NCBI RefSeq assembly: GCF_036345915.1
Contig: NZ_CP107785.1
Span: 1,116,001 to 1,180,000 of the forward strand
Length of the DNA stretch: 64,000 nt
From: Nocardia sp. NBC_00565
Lineage (GTDB): Bacteria > Actinomycetota > Actinomycetes > Mycobacteriales > Mycobacteriaceae
Reading direction: 5' to 3'
The notes beneath the pieces were generated by a model. The model saw only the letters and a program-made list of their open reading frames with translations, did no database searches and was not told the origin of the DNA. How positions within the stretch are numbered: position 1 is the first letter of the stretch; every line of letters starts with the position of its first letter. Below, piece after piece: positions 22,839 through 34,604 of the stretch. A program made the translations under genes and the position numbers.

Positions 22839-22899
22839 TTGCCCGGCCGCCGACACCGAACTGTCGGATCGCCCGTCGACACGGCGTTGCCCGAAGTCA

Positions 22900-23090
22900 T
22901 CAGGCATCGACGAATAGCTCGTCTACCGACTTTGCGCCGAGCGCACGATCGAACCATCCGTCCAGACGGTCGTTGTCGGCGCACGCCAGAATCCGTGCGC
23001 GGCCCCGTTCGTCACAGGGACCTGGCGTTGATCCAGTACCCGCATGATGTGCGGATGGCGGTGTCGTGCAACTCGCCGGCAATCTGGGCG
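22900..23090 (-). pseudogene. Decayed C-terminus of an Rpn/PD-(D/E)XK-type protein
   Basis: In one minus frame the text RARILACADNDRLDGWFDRA then KSVDELF matches the usual end of actinobacterial Rpn-like transposase/nuclease proteins as I remember them. The preceding homologous piece (VLDQRQVPV) is in a second frame, and an earlier one (AGELHDTAIRT) in the third. At least two frameshifts and loss of most of the gene are therefore implied. The rest of the 22839-23264 gap holds nothing I can support. Confidence 0.6.
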
Positions 23091-23264
23091 GGTGTTCGGA
23101 AAACAGTGGGGGCGCCCGCCGGTCGATGCCGTCATTTTCGTGTCGGTGGGCTGGCGTAGGGTGCAGATGTCTCGGTTCTTGCCGAGCAACTGTGGGCTGA
23201 GCGATCGACGGTCGCAGGGCGAACATCGGCAAGATGCCGGTCGGTGACATGGAGTGAGAGTGGT

Positions 23265-24173
23265 GTGAAGCGGCTACGAGATCGGTACGAAGCCCTGCTG
23301 CTAGATCTGGATGGCACGCTGTATCGCGGGCCCGAGGTGATCGCGGGGGCGCCGGAGGCGTTGGCGGATTCTGTTGTGGCGCAACGGCTCGTGTATGTCA
23401 CGAACAATGCGAGTCGTGGTCCGGACGCGGTTGCGCGGCACTTGGCCGAACTCGGGTTCGCGGCGCATACCGATGATGTCGTGACCAGTGCGCAGGCGGC
23501 GGCGCGGCTGCTGACGGAGCGGCTCGATCCCGGCGCGACGGTATTGATCGTCGGCACCGATGACCTGGCCAAAGAGGTGGACGCGGTCGGTCTGCGGTCG
23601 ATCCGTCGCTTCAACGGTGTCGCGCCCGATGCTGTCGTACAAGGACATTCGCCCGAAACCGCCTGGCCGGATCTGGCCGAGGCGGCCTACGCGCTTAGCG
23701 CGAACGCCTTGTGGGTCGCCGCCAATACCGATAAGACGTTGCCGAACGAGCGCGGACTCGCGCCCGGCAACGGCGCGATGGTCGCGGCCCTGCGTGCGGC
23801 CTCGGGACGCGAGCCGCTAGTGGCGGGCAAACCATATGCGCCACTACTGGAGGACGCCTTGGTCCGGGCGGGTACGCGCAGTGCCCTGGTGGTGGGCGAC
23901 CGCCTGGACACCGATATCGAGGGCGCCAACCGCATCGGCCTCGAATCGCTGCTGGTCCTGACCGGTGTGAGCACGCTCGACGAGCTGCGCGACGCTCCTG
24001 CCGAGTTCATCCCGACCTACGTCTCGGAATCGCTGGACGCACTGAACTACCCGCCGGTCGAGGGTGACGCGGATCCGAACGTGAGCGACCTCGCCGCCGA
24101 CTTGGCGCAACGCTTACGGCAGAACCCGGGACGGGCCGTGACGGTGCGCGCGTCGGGTTCGGAAATCCGATAG
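23265..24173 (+). CDS. HAD-superfamily sugar/glycerol phosphate phosphatase
   Basis: The 302-residue HAD phosphatase of the NagD/PGP group has motif I LLDLDGTLYRG (about 14-24), motif II in YVTNNASRG, and motifs III/IV VAGKPYAPL and VVGDRLDTDIEGA. By place and sequence it corresponds to Rv1692, reported to be a glycerol-3-phosphate phosphatase used in recycling phospholipid head groups. That specific substrate is inferred from orthology. I chose GTG 23265, which follows a GGAGTGAGAG site; GTG 23244 in the same frame is possible. Confidence 0.87.
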   Translation: MKRLRDRYEALLLDLDGTLYRGPEVIAGAPEALADSVVAQRLVYVTNNASRGPDAVARHLAELGFAAHTDDVVTSAQAAARLLTERLDPGATVLIVGTDDLAKEVDAVGLRSIRRFNGVAPDAVVQGHSPETAWPDLAEAAYALSANALWVAANTDKTLPNERGLAPGNGAMVAALRAASGREPLVAGKPYAPLLEDALVRAGTRSALVVGDRLDTDIEGANRIGLESLLVLTGVSTLDELRDAPAEFIPTYVSESLDALNYPPVEGDADPNVSDLAADLAQRLRQNPGRAVTVRASGSEIR

Positions 24174-24186
24174 CGTTGACCCCACG

Positions 24187-24483
24187 ATGACTACTCCGAT
24201 GCCTCGCCCGAATGGACCCGGGATGCCCGGCCCCGGCGCGAACGGACCCCGTCCCGGGCCGCCGCTGCCCGGCCAGCATCTGCCGGGTGCGCAAGGGCGC
24301 CCGGAGCCGGCCGATCCGGCCAAGATCCGGGCCGAGGTCGACGGTCTGCTCGCCGAACTCGACATCCGAACGGGAATGGTCGACAACTCCGAATCCGGCG
24401 TCGATATCACCCGGCGCGCCCGCATCCTGGAGCAGGCACACGAGGTGCTCGTTCAGGCCCTGGCTACGGTGGACAAGATCTGA
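24187..24483 (+). CDS. Small conserved protein, Rv1693-like
   Basis: A 98-residue protein. Residues 1-45 are rich in proline and glycine and probably unstructured. Residues 46-98 form a conserved amphipathic helical pair (AKIRAEVDGLLAELD, ILEQAHEVLVQALATVDKI). It lies 13 bases after the phosphatase gene and one base before tlyA, exactly the position of Rv1693, so it is part of the same operon. No function is known. An adaptor or ribosome-linked role would fit the neighbours but is only a guess. Confidence 0.8.
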   Translation: MTTPMPRPNGPGMPGPGANGPRPGPPLPGQHLPGAQGRPEPADPAKIRAEVDGLLAELDIRTGMVDNSESGVDITRRARILEQAHEVLVQALATVDKI

Positions 24484-24484
24484 G

Positions 24485-25306
24485 GTGGCCAGGCGCGCGC
24501 GGGTGGACGCCGAATTGGTTCGCCGCGGATTGGCGCGATCGCGGGAGCACGCGGTCGAGCTGATCGGCGCGGGCCGCGTCCTGATTGCCGGCACGGTCGC
24601 GGTGAAACCGGCGACCGCCGTCGAGGCGGGCACGCCGTTGATCGTGCGTGCAGAGCCCGATGAGGTGTCGTGGGCGTCGCGCGGTGCGCACAAACTGCTC
24701 GGGGCACTCGCGGCATTCGAACCGCAGGGATTGACCGTCGCGGGTAAGCGTTGTCTGGACGCCGGTGCGTCGACCGGCGGCTTCACCGATGTGCTGCTCT
24801 CGAAACAGGCGCGCGAGGTCGTCGCCGTCGATGTCGGCTACGGCCAGTTGATCTGGCGTCTGCAGAACGACGACCGGGTTCGGGTGTTGGACCGCACCAA
24901 CGTCCGCGCCATCGCCCCCGAATCCATCGGCGGCACCGTCGAACTCGTGGTCGGCGATCTGTCGTTCATCTCGCTGAATCTGGTGCTGCCCGCGCTCGCG
25001 GCCTGTTCCGCGCCGGGCGCCGATCTGCTGCCCATGGTGAAGCCCCAGTTCGAGGTGGGTAAGGAACGGGTAGGCTCCGGCGGTGTGGTGCGGGATCCCG
25101 CATTGCGCGCCGAGGTGGTGCGCGATGTCGCGGCCGCCGCCGCCGAGTTGGGGTTGCGCACCGCCGGGGTGGTGGCCAGCCCGCTGCCGGGCCCGTCGGG
25201 CAATGTCGAATACTTTGTGTGGCTGCGTAAGGACGGGCAGTTCGAGTACAACGGCGAGCAGGTCGCGGCCCTCGTCGAGCGTGCGGTTGAGGAGGGTCCA
25301 CAGTGA
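24485..25306 (+). CDS. tlyA: 16S/23S rRNA 2'-O-methyltransferase TlyA
   Basis: The 273-residue enzyme has an N-terminal S4 RNA-binding domain (about 5-65) and an FtsJ-like methyltransferase domain. SAM-binding [16 protein letters not shown] lies at about 87-102, and a conserved lysine in [13 protein letters not shown]. In mycobacteria TlyA methylates C1409 of 16S and C1920 of 23S rRNA and its loss gives capreomycin/viomycin resistance. GTG 24485 follows the previous stop by one base, and its stop overlaps nadK as GTGA. Confidence 0.94.
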   Translation: MARRARVDAELVRRGLARSREHAVELIGAGRVLIAGTVAVKPATAVEAGTPLIVRAEPDEVSWASRGAHKLLGALAAFEPQGLTVAGKRCLDAGASTGGFTDVLLSKQAREVVAVDVGYGQLIWRLQNDDRVRVLDRTNVRAIAPESIGGTVELVVGDLSFISLNLVLPALAACSAPGADLLPMVKPQFEVGKERVGSGGVVRDPALRAEVVRDVAAAAAELGLRTAGVVASPLPGPSGNVEYFVWLRKDGQFEYNGEQVAALVERAVEEGPQ

Positions 25307-26307
25307 ACGCGATGACGCCCGCCGAATCCCGGGAGATTCTGCTGGTTTCGCATCCGGGCCGGGCGGAGATCATCGAAACCGCCCATCGCGTGGCGAAGAT
25401 CTTCGCGGACGCGGGCATCGGACTGCGCGTGCTCGCGGACGAGGCGGACAGCACCCGGTTCGATGTCGATGTCGATTGCGAACCCAACGGGCCTGGCACG
25501 ACCGCCGTCGCGGAGCCCGGCGGATATCCGGCTCGGGTGGTCGAGCACTGTCCGGACGCGGCGATCGGCTGCGAGATGGTGCTGGTACTCGGTGGCGACG
25601 GCACCTTCCTGCGCGCCGCCGAACTCGCCAGGCCCGCCGGAGTGCCGGTGTTGGGAATCAATCTGGGGCGCATCGGATTTCTGACCGAGGCCGAGGCCGA
25701 ACACCTCGATGAGGCACTGGCGAGCGTGGTGCGCGGTGAATACCGCATCGAACATCGGATGACCATCGACGTCACCGTCCGCGTGGACGACGAGATCGTC
25801 GAAACCGGTTGGGCGCTCAACGAAGCCAGCATCGAGAACGCCTCGCGGATGGGCGTGCTCGAGGTGGTGCTCGAGGTCGACGGCCGCCCGGTTTCACAAT
25901 TCGGTTGCGACGGCATCCTCATCTCCACCCCGACCGGTTCGACCGCCTACGCGTTCTCCGCGGGCGGCCCGGTGGTGTGGCCGGAACTCGAAGCGCTGCT
26001 GGTGATTCCGAGCAACGCGCACGCCCTGTTCGCGCGTCCGCTGGTGACCAGCCCGGAATCCAGAATCGCCGTCGAATCCGTTGCGACGGGCCATGATGCG
26101 ATAGTTTTCCTGGATGGCAGGCGCACCCTCGCCCTCCCGAAGGGCGGGCGGGTCGAGGCGGTCCGCGGCGCCGAACCGGTGCGGTGGGTGCGGTTGGACT
26201 CCGCGCCGTTCGCGGACCGGATGGTGCGCAAGTTCCAATTGCCCGTGACAGGCTGGCGTGGCCGACGGCGGACGGAGAGCACACGTGCTGACAGAGATCA
26301 GGATTGA
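25303..26307 (+). CDS. nadK: NAD kinase
   Basis: The 334-residue ATP/polyphosphate-dependent kinase makes NADP. The [11 protein letters not shown] motif (about 99-109) holds the catalytic aspartate, and [10 protein letters not shown] and [15 protein letters not shown] are the NAD-binding and conserved regions II. The length is slightly above average because of an extra C-terminal tail ([17 protein letters not shown]). The tail overlaps the start of recN. GTG 25303 overlaps tlyA, and the operon order tlyA-nadK-recN is conserved in actinobacteria. Confidence 0.95.
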   Translation: MNAMTPAESREILLVSHPGRAEIIETAHRVAKIFADAGIGLRVLADEADSTRFDVDVDCEPNGPGTTAVAEPGGYPARVVEHCPDAAIGCEMVLVLGGDGTFLRAAELARPAGVPVLGINLGRIGFLTEAEAEHLDEALASVVRGEYRIEHRMTIDVTVRVDDEIVETGWALNEASIENASRMGVLEVVLEVDGRPVSQFGCDGILISTPTGSTAYAFSAGGPVVWPELEALLVIPSNAHALFARPLVTSPESRIAVESVATGHDAIVFLDGRRTLALPKGGRVEAVRGAEPVRWVRLDSAPFADRMVRKFQLPVTGWRGRRRTESTRADRDQD

Positions 26308-28054
26308 CGGCCTTGGCGTCATATCCACCGCCACTGCGCAATTCCACGAGGGTCTGACGGTTCTCACCGGCGAGACCGGTGCCGGTAAGACCATGGTGGT
26401 GACCAGTCTGCACCTGCTCAGCGGTGCGCGGGCCGATGCGGGCCGCGTCCGGTTGGGTGCGGCGCGAGCGGTGGTCGAGGGGCGGTTCACCGTCGACGAG
26501 GTGAATTCGACGGCGCAGAAGCAGGTGCGGGAAGTTCTGGAATCGGCTGCGGCCGAGGCCGATGAGGACGGCACGATTATCGCGATCCGCACTGTCGGCA
26601 GCGACGGACGCTCGCGCGCGCACCTGGGTGGGCGTGGCGTACCCGCCTCCGTCCTCGCGGATTTCACCGCTCCGCTGCTGACCGTGCACGGCCAGAACGA
26701 CCAGTTGCGGCTGCAGCGTCCGGATCAGCAGCTCTTCGCGCTGGATCAGTTCGCGGTCGATTCGGTCGGCTCGCTGCTGCGTAAGTACCAGGTGCAGCGG
26801 CGATCCTGGCTCGATGCCCGCACCGAACTGCTCGAACGCACCGCGCGCAGTAGGGAACTCGCGCTCGAGGCCGACCGGCTGAAGCATTCGCTGTCCGAAA
26901 TCGACGCCATCGCACCGGAACCCGGTGAGGATGTGCGCATCGTCGACGAGGTACGGCGGCTCAGTGATCTGGATTCGCTGCGTGAGGCCGCCGCGGTCGC
27001 ACACGACGCGCTGGCCGGTCCCGCTGATTCGCCCGAAGACGGTTCGGGCGCACTGGAATTGCTCGGCGCCGCGCGCGCCCGCATCGAATCGGCCGATGAT
27101 CCGGCGCTGACCGTGCTCGGGCCGCGGCTCGGCGAGGCCATTGCGGTGGTCGTCGATCTGACCACCGAACTCAGTGGCTATCTCTCGGATCTGCCGTCGG
27201 ATCCGGGCGCTTTGGATTCGCTGCTCACCCGGCAGGCCGAACTCAAATCGCTGACCCGCAAGTACGCGCCGGATATCGACGGGGTGATCGCCTGGGCGGA
27301 GGATGCGCGTGCGCGTCTCGGCTCGCTCGATGTTTCCGAAGGGGCGTTGGCCGCATTGGCCGCCGAGGTGGATATCGCCGCGGAACGAGTCCGCGAGGCG
27401 GCGCGCAAATTGACTGCCGCACGGACCAAGTCGGCGGGCAAACTCGCCGCGGCGGTGAGCACCGAACTCGGTGGTCTCGCGATGGGGAAGGCGAAGCTCG
27501 AGGTCGTGGTGCGGCCGGTGCCCGCGAGCCCGCAGGACTCGGCGCCGCTGACGGTGGACGGCCAGGAACTGCATGCGGGTTCGACCGGTGTCGACGAGGT
27601 GGAGTTCCGGCTGTCGGCGCATTCTGGTGCGCAGTCATTGCCGTTGAGCAAGAGCGCATCCGGTGGTGAGCTGTCGCGCGTGATGCTGGCGCTGGAGGTG
27701 GTGCTCGCCAGCTCGGATCACGGCGCGACCATGGTCTTCGACGAGGTCGACGCCGGTGTCGGCGGCCGGGCCGCGGTCGAGATCGGCCGCAGGCTGGCCC
27801 GGCTCGCACGCACCCATCAGGTGATCGTGGTGACGCACCTGCCACAGGTCGCGGCGTTCGCCGACACCCATCTGGTGGTGGACAAGTCCGATGACGGCAA
27901 GGGCAAGGTCAACAGCGGCGTTCGCGCGTTGACCAAGGATGAGCGCGTCATCGAACTGGCCCGCATGCTGGCCGGTCTCGACGACACCGAGACCGGCCGC
28001 GCGCATGCGGAGGAGCTGCTCGAAACCGCCCGCTCCGAACGCACTCTCGCCTAG
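26285..28054 (+). CDS. recN: DNA repair protein RecN
   Basis: The 589-residue SMC-like ATPase acts in double-strand-break repair. Walker A GETGAGKT lies at about 31-38 after the conserved start [13 protein letters not shown]. Long helical segments (about 150-360) form the coiled coil. The signature [17 protein letters not shown] and Walker [14 protein letters not shown] are near the C-terminus. I chose GTG 26285 because it begins the conserved N-terminus; it overlaps nadK by 23 bases. No SOS box was apparent upstream. Confidence 0.94.
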   Translation: MLTEIRIDGLGVISTATAQFHEGLTVLTGETGAGKTMVVTSLHLLSGARADAGRVRLGAARAVVEGRFTVDEVNSTAQKQVREVLESAAAEADEDGTIIAIRTVGSDGRSRAHLGGRGVPASVLADFTAPLLTVHGQNDQLRLQRPDQQLFALDQFAVDSVGSLLRKYQVQRRSWLDARTELLERTARSRELALEADRLKHSLSEIDAIAPEPGEDVRIVDEVRRLSDLDSLREAAAVAHDALAGPADSPEDGSGALELLGAARARIESADDPALTVLGPRLGEAIAVVVDLTTELSGYLSDLPSDPGALDSLLTRQAELKSLTRKYAPDIDGVIAWAEDARARLGSLDVSEGALAALAAEVDIAAERVREAARKLTAARTKSAGKLAAAVSTELGGLAMGKAKLEVVVRPVPASPQDSAPLTVDGQELHAGSTGVDEVEFRLSAHSGAQSLPLSKSASGGELSRVMLALEVVLASSDHGATMVFDEVDAGVGGRAAVEIGRRLARLARTHQVIVVTHLPQVAAFADTHLVVDKSDDGKGKVNSGVRALTKDERVIELARMLAGLDDTETGRAHAEELLETARSERTLA

Positions 28055-28058
28055 CTGT

Positions 28059-28478
28059 TCAGCGCAGCGCCTTCTGGGCGCCCTTGATGAACTGGTTGAT
28101 GAGGTTCTTGAGGCCGAATTCGAGGACCTTGGCGGGGACAGGGAGGCTGGGCTCGGACTCCATCGTGTAGGAGACCAGGGTGCCGTTGTCGACGTCGGTG
28201 AAGGTAATGGTGCCGACGTGCCGCTTCACCGGGGCGCCCTTGATGATCTTGTACTCCATGAGCTCGCCGGGGACCAGCTTGGTGGTCTCCTCGACGATGC
28301 CGACTCCGCCCTTGCCGATGAGGTATTGCGCGCCGACGCCGTTAGGTGTGGGCGTGCCGGGCGTCTTCAAGGTGAAGTCCACCGGGATGTAGGGGTTGAT
28401 GCCGTCCCGCTCGGTGAAGAACTTGTAGACGGCATCGCGCGGGGCCGCGATCACTGCGTCAACGGTGCTGCTGGCCAT
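28059..28478 (-). CDS. SRPBCC (START-like) family protein
   Basis: The 139-residue protein has a polyketide cyclase/START-like helix-grip fold pattern. A first strand STVDAVIAAPRDAVYKFFTE, a central GVGIVEETTKLVPGELMEYKII (key piece VPGELMEYKII), and a C-terminal helix FGLKNLINQFIKGAQKAL are visible. Such proteins bind hydrophobic ligands; the ligand is unknown. It is convergent with recN, four bases apart, and divergent from steA across a region holding a CRP-type site. Confidence 0.75.
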   Translation of the reverse strand: MASSTVDAVIAAPRDAVYKFFTERDGINPYIPVDFTLKTPGTPTPNGVGAQYLIGKGGVGIVEETTKLVPGELMEYKIIKGAPVKRHVGTITFTDVDNGTLVSYTMESEPSLPVPAKVLEFGLKNLINQFIKGAQKALR

Positions 28479-28536
28479 AGTGTCTCCTCTTCGAGATATC
28501 TGTGACCCGCAGCATACGGGTACTATCTCGGATCCT

Positions 28537-28552
28537 TGTGAGCCGTGTCACG
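28537..28552. promoter_or_regulatory. CRP/GlxR-type binding site
   Basis: TGTGA, six bases, TCACG fits the actinobacterial cAMP-receptor-protein consensus TGTGA-N6-TCACA at all but the last base. TCACG is, as I recall, common at the M. tuberculosis CRP sites. It lies 59 bases before the SRPBCC gene and 164 before steA, in their shared promoter region. Confidence 0.55.
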
Positions 28553-28716
28553 GGCGTCACATACCGCATATCGCGCGAATCGGTGTTTCGCCACGTTCGA
28601 GTCGGCTCATTCGGATGGATCGTCATGCGTTATTCCTGTTATCACAGTGACGAATGTGGTAGATGGTTCGGCGCGCCTCCACCATTGGTTGAGGGTTTAC
28701 GGCCAGGATCGGGCCC

Positions 28717-29928
28717 ATGAAGATGTTGGGGTTGTTGGCGAAGAACACCGCAGCGCTCCCCGGGCTGACCGGGATAGCGCGGGTCGACCGCAACACCAGG
28801 CGTCTGCTGAAGCGGGTCGCGCCCGGTGATGTCGTGATACTCGATGAGATGGATCTGGATCGGCTCACCGCCGATCTGCTGGTCGAGGCGGGTGTGGTCG
28901 CGGTGATCAATACCTCGCCGTCGATCTCGGGCCGCTACCCCAATCTGGGACCGGAAGTTTTGGTCGCCAACGGGATCTTGCTACTGGATGCGGTGAGCTC
29001 GGATGCATTCAAGATCAAGGACGGCACCAAGGTTCGCATCGATGAGGGCGTCGTTTACGCCGACAAGCTGGTCAGGAAGGAGCCCGAGGCCCTTGTCACG
29101 GGCATCGACCTGACCGAATCCGATATCGCGGAGCGGATGATCGCGGCGCGCAACGGCCTCGCCGATCATCTGGAGGCCTTCGCGGGCAATACGATCGAGT
29201 TCATCCGCACCGAGAGTGCGCTGCTCATCGACGGCATCGGCGTGCCGGAGCTCGAGCTCACCATGAAGCACCGGCATGTGGTCGTGGTGGCCGATGGCCC
29301 GGACCACGCGGAGGATCTCAAGCGGCTCAAGCCGTTCCTCAAGGAGTACGCGCCGATCATGGTCGGCGTCGGTCGTGGCGCGGACACGCTGATGAAGCGG
29401 GGTTACCGACCCGATCTGATCATCGGCGACCCGGACGAAATCACCACCGCCACTTTGAAATCCGGCGCCGAGGTGATCCTGCCCGCCGACACCGACGGCC
29501 ACGCCAAGGGCTTGGAAAGGATCCAGGATCTCGGCATCGGCGCGACGACCTTCCCGTCCTCCGGCGCACCCGCCGACCTGGCCCTGCTGCTGGCCCACCA
29601 TCACGGCGCCTCGCTGATCGTGACCGCGGGCGCACCCGCCTCGCTGGATGACTTCTTCGATCGCGGCCGCCGCGACAGCAATCCGGCCACCTTCCTCACC
29701 CGGCTGAAAGTCGGCACGAAACTGATGGACGCCAAGGCCGTCGCCACGCTCTACCGCAACCGGGTCTCCGGTACCGCCATCGCGATGGTCGTACTCGCCG
29801 CCCTGATCGCGGTGATCGTGGCCATGCTCGCCTCGAATATGGGCACCGAGGCGCTGGACTGGGCCACCGATACCTGGAACCGATTCGCGCTGTGGGCCCA
29901 GGGCCTAGCGGGCGCGGGAGGGAACTGA
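28717..29928 (+). CDS. steA: SteA-like cytokinetic membrane protein
   Basis: The 403-residue orthologue of Rv1697 / corynebacterial SteA. Most of it (about 20-350) is cytoplasmic and resembles a thiamine-pyrophosphokinase-like fold; GVGRGADTLMKRGYRPDLIIGDPDE is the conserved core (key piece RPDLIIGDPDE). One membrane helix (about 352-374) and a short external tail close the protein. In Corynebacterium SteA and SteB form a complex that helps activate the cell-wall hydrolase RipA at division. It overlaps steB by one base (TGATG). Confidence 0.87.
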   Translation: MKMLGLLAKNTAALPGLTGIARVDRNTRRLLKRVAPGDVVILDEMDLDRLTADLLVEAGVVAVINTSPSISGRYPNLGPEVLVANGILLLDAVSSDAFKIKDGTKVRIDEGVVYADKLVRKEPEALVTGIDLTESDIAERMIAARNGLADHLEAFAGNTIEFIRTESALLIDGIGVPELELTMKHRHVVVVADGPDHAEDLKRLKPFLKEYAPIMVGVGRGADTLMKRGYRPDLIIGDPDEITTATLKSGAEVILPADTDGHAKGLERIQDLGIGATTFPSSGAPADLALLLAHHHGASLIVTAGAPASLDDFFDRGRRDSNPATFLTRLKVGTKLMDAKAVATLYRNRVSGTAIAMVVLAALIAVIVAMLASNMGTEALDWATDTWNRFALWAQGLAGAGGN

Positions 29929-30875
29929 TGATTTCGTCCCGGCAGCACGTGGTTTCGATCGTCGCGATCTTCCTGGCCCTCGCCGTCGGCGTGGTACTCG
30001 GGTCGCAGACCGTCGCGGCGGACCTGCTGTCCGGACTGCGCGCGGACAAGACGGATCTGCGCAAACAACTCGATGTGGCCACCGTTCAGAACCGGCGGCT
30101 CACCGACGAGAACAATGCCGCGGACCAGTTCATCGCCGGATCGGCCGCCCGGATTCTGGCCGGCACGCTCACCGACCGCAGCGTCGTGGTCTTCACGACC
30201 CCCGACGCCGAACCCACCGACGTCGAGGCCGTGACCAAGAACCTCGAAACCTCCGGTGCCACCGTGACCGGGCGTATCGCGCTCACCGACGCCTTCGTCG
30301 ACGCCTCCGAGGGCGACCGGATGCGCACCGCGCTCACCAATGTCATTCCGGCGGGCGCGCAGCTGCGCACCGGCCAGGTCGACCAGGGCAGTATGGCGGG
30401 GGATCTGCTCGGCCTGGTGCTGCTGCTCGACCCCGCGAACGCGCAACCGCGCAGCACCCCAGAGGAACTGAGTCTGGTGCTGGAGACTTTGCGCGGCGGC
30501 GGTTTCCTCGCCTACGGCGATACCCCGGCTCATCCCGCGAACCTCGCGGTGGTCGTCACCGGCAACGGCGCGAAGTCCAGCGATAACAGCCAGGGCAGCA
30601 ATATCGCCCGATTCGCGGGCGCGCTGCGCGGCCGGGGTGCGGGTACGGTCCTCGCCGGCCGATCCGGTGCGGCCGACAATCCGGGACCGATCGCGATCAT
30701 CCGGTCGGACGCCGCGCTGGCCACCGCCGTCACCACCGTCGACAACCTCGACCGCGAGATCGGCCGCGTCACCGCCGTCCTCGGCCTGAGTGAACAGCTC
30801 AGCGGCGGGGCGGGCCGATACGGAACGGGCACCAAGGCGACCTCTCTCACACTCGCCGCCCTGCCCGTCAGCTGA
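29928..30875 (+). CDS. steB: SteB / MctB-like membrane-anchored protein
   Basis: The 315-residue protein has a single N-terminal membrane helix (about 7-25, VVSIVAIFLALAVGVVLG), then a coiled coil (about 33-65) and an extracytoplasmic domain. It is the partner of SteA in cell separation. The M. tuberculosis orthologue Rv1698 has also been called MctB, linked to copper efflux. Which name fits this organism is open; the genetic coupling to steA favours the division role. Confidence 0.86.
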   Translation: MISSRQHVVSIVAIFLALAVGVVLGSQTVAADLLSGLRADKTDLRKQLDVATVQNRRLTDENNAADQFIAGSAARILAGTLTDRSVVVFTTPDAEPTDVEAVTKNLETSGATVTGRIALTDAFVDASEGDRMRTALTNVIPAGAQLRTGQVDQGSMAGDLLGLVLLLDPANAQPRSTPEELSLVLETLRGGGFLAYGDTPAHPANLAVVVTGNGAKSSDNSQGSNIARFAGALRGRGAGTVLAGRSGAADNPGPIAIIRSDAALATAVTTVDNLDREIGRVTAVLGLSEQLSGGAGRYGTGTKATSLTLAALPVS

Positions 30876-30999
30876 TCCGCCGCACCGGCGACGCCCCGTG
30901 CTGCGAACATGTCGCGTGGTGTCGACTCGATCGATCGCAGCGACTCGGCGGCAAACGTGCGTGGCGGGTGATCAGCCCCGCATTTCCGTGTTACCGTGA

Positions 31000-32724
<1,725 letters not shown>

Positions 32725-32727
32725 TAG

Positions 32728-33387
32728 ATGAGTGATAACGGGGGAGTCCGGCCAGGCAGCCACGACTTCGAGACGGTGGCGAGCAAGACCGCGTACAGCG
32801 GCGCCATCCTCGCATTGCGGCTCGACCAGGTGGCGATGCCCGGCGGACGGGTCGTCGAGCGTGAGGTGATCGAGCACCACGCGGCGGTCGCGGTCGCGGC
32901 CATCGATGACGCCGACAATGTGGTGTTGATCAGGCAGTACCGGCATCCGCTCGGGACCAGGCTGCTCGAGCTGCCCGCTGGTCTGCTCGATGTGCCCGGC
33001 GAGGATCCGCTCGAAGCGGCCAAGCGTGAGTTGGCCGAGGAGACCGGATTGGCCGCCAGGGAATGGGCGGTGCTGGTGGATGTCGCGCTCTCGCCCGGGT
33101 TCACCGATGAGGCACTGCGCGTGTATGCCGCGCGGGGGCTGTACGAAACCGACCGTCCGGAGCCGGAATTGGAGGAAGCGGACCTGGAACTGGTCCGCAT
33201 GCCGGTCAACGAGGCCGTGCGGGCCGCGCTGGCCGGTGAGATCGTGAATGCCACGGCGGTCGCGGGTGTACTCGCCCTCGCGGCCGCCAGAGCGGGCGGG
33301 ACCGAGCTGCGACGCGCGGACGCGCCGTGGCCGGGACAGCCGACCGCGTTCCTGCGCCGCAAGGCGGCGCGGCAGTCCGAAAACTGA
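32728..33387 (+). CDS. NUDIX hydrolase, ADP-ribose pyrophosphatase type
   Basis: The 219-residue protein has a Nudix catalytic helix RELAEETGL (about 90-98) preceded by [14 protein letters not shown]. This gives the one-residue-longer variant of the box that I recall in mycobacterial ADP-ribose pyrophosphatases. A catalytic glutamate is present in [11 protein letters not shown]. By place it equals Rv1700, which hydrolyses ADP-ribose and possibly oxidised nucleotides. It lies three bases after pyrG and seven before xerD. Confidence 0.9.
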   Translation: MSDNGGVRPGSHDFETVASKTAYSGAILALRLDQVAMPGGRVVEREVIEHHAAVAVAAIDDADNVVLIRQYRHPLGTRLLELPAGLLDVPGEDPLEAAKRELAEETGLAAREWAVLVDVALSPGFTDEALRVYAARGLYETDRPEPELEEADLELVRMPVNEAVRAALAGEIVNATAVAGVLALAAARAGGTELRRADAPWPGQPTAFLRRKAARQSEN

Positions 33388-33394
33388 CCGGCCG

Positions 33395-34357
33395 GTGCTC
33401 GCGCGGGAACTGGACGCCTACCTCGACCACCTTGCGGTCGAGCGCGGCGCCGCGCGCAACACCCTCGGCGCCTATCGCCGTGACCTCGACCGGTATCGGG
33501 ATTTCCTGGCGGGGCGCGGTATCACCGGACTCGAGCAGGTGAGTGAGGCCGATGTCGCCGAATTCACGATGGTGTTACGGGCGGGTGGGAACAGGCACCC
33601 GCCGCTGGCCGCCAGTTCGGTGGCCCGCGCGTTGATCGCGGTGCGCGGGTTGCATCGCTTCGCGGCGGCCGAGGGGATGACGAGTACCGATGTCGCGCAT
33701 GCGGTGAAACCGCCGGCGCCGGGGCGCAGGCTGCCGAAAGCGCTGCCGTACGACCAGGTGTTGCGGTTGCTGGAGGCCGCGGGCGGCGGGCCGATGGATG
33801 CCGCGGATCCCACGGCCGGTGGCCCCGGAACCGACGGCGGGCCGCGCGGATTGCGGGATCGGGCGCTGCTCGAGCTGCTGTATTCGACCGGGGCGCGAAT
33901 ATCGGAGATGGTCGGGCTCGATGTCGACGATCTCGATATCGAGGAACGCGCTGTGGTGTTGCACGGCAAGGGCGGTAAGCAGCGCATGGTGCCGATCGGC
34001 AGACCCGCGCTCGCCGCGGTCGACGCCTATCTGGTGCGCGGCAGACCGGTTCTCGCCGCCAACGGGAAAGGCAATGCGGGCGCGCTGTTCCTGAACGCGC
34101 GTGGCGGCCGGTTGTCTCGGCAAAGTGCGTGGCAGGTCCTGCAGGCCGCCGCCGAGCGCGCGGGCATCGGCGCCACCGTCTCTCCGCACACCCTGCGCCA
34201 TTCCTTCGCAACGCATTTGCTCGACGGCGGCGCCGATGTCCGCGTGGTCCAAGAACTTCTGGGCCACGCCTCGGTGACGACCACCCAGATCTACACCCTG
34301 GTCACGGTCAACACGCTGCGCGAAGTCTGGGCCACCGCGCACCCCCGCGCCCGCTAG
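33395..34357 (+). CDS. xerD: Tyrosine recombinase XerD
   Basis: A 320-residue recombinase for chromosome-dimer resolution. The N-terminal SAM-like core-binding domain (about 1-90) is followed by the catalytic domain with Arg in [11 protein letters not shown], Lys in [37 protein letters not shown] and the tyrosine in that last motif. GTG 33395 gives the usual N-terminus [12 protein letters not shown]; the longer frame upstream runs through the nudix gene. The place between nudix and the parA/scp genes matches Rv1701. Confidence 0.93.
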   Translation: MLARELDAYLDHLAVERGAARNTLGAYRRDLDRYRDFLAGRGITGLEQVSEADVAEFTMVLRAGGNRHPPLAASSVARALIAVRGLHRFAAAEGMTSTDVAHAVKPPAPGRRLPKALPYDQVLRLLEAAGGGPMDAADPTAGGPGTDGGPRGLRDRALLELLYSTGARISEMVGLDVDDLDIEERAVVLHGKGGKQRMVPIGRPALAAVDAYLVRGRPVLAANGKGNAGALFLNARGGRLSRQSAWQVLQAAAERAGIGATVSPHTLRHSFATHLLDGGADVRVVQELLGHASVTTTQIYTLVTVNTLREVWATAHPRAR

Positions 34358-34604
34358 ACCACACCTGCTCCCGGGTACCGTGCAGACTGATCGAAGTGGC
34401 GTCAGGGGAGTGAACGCTCGCGCAGGTAAACGCGGGTGCCGCGTGTCCGAGCGTAGGTCTTGCGCCGTCAAGCGGTAGCGTCTATCGAGAGCTGGACCGT
34501 ACGAAAGCGAGGTCGGGCCTGATCGGCCTCGCTACGCTCGGGCCAGACGCGCCGGAGACAGAGGGCGACGGCAACGGGCAGGAACGTATAAGGAGCAGCG
34601 GATC

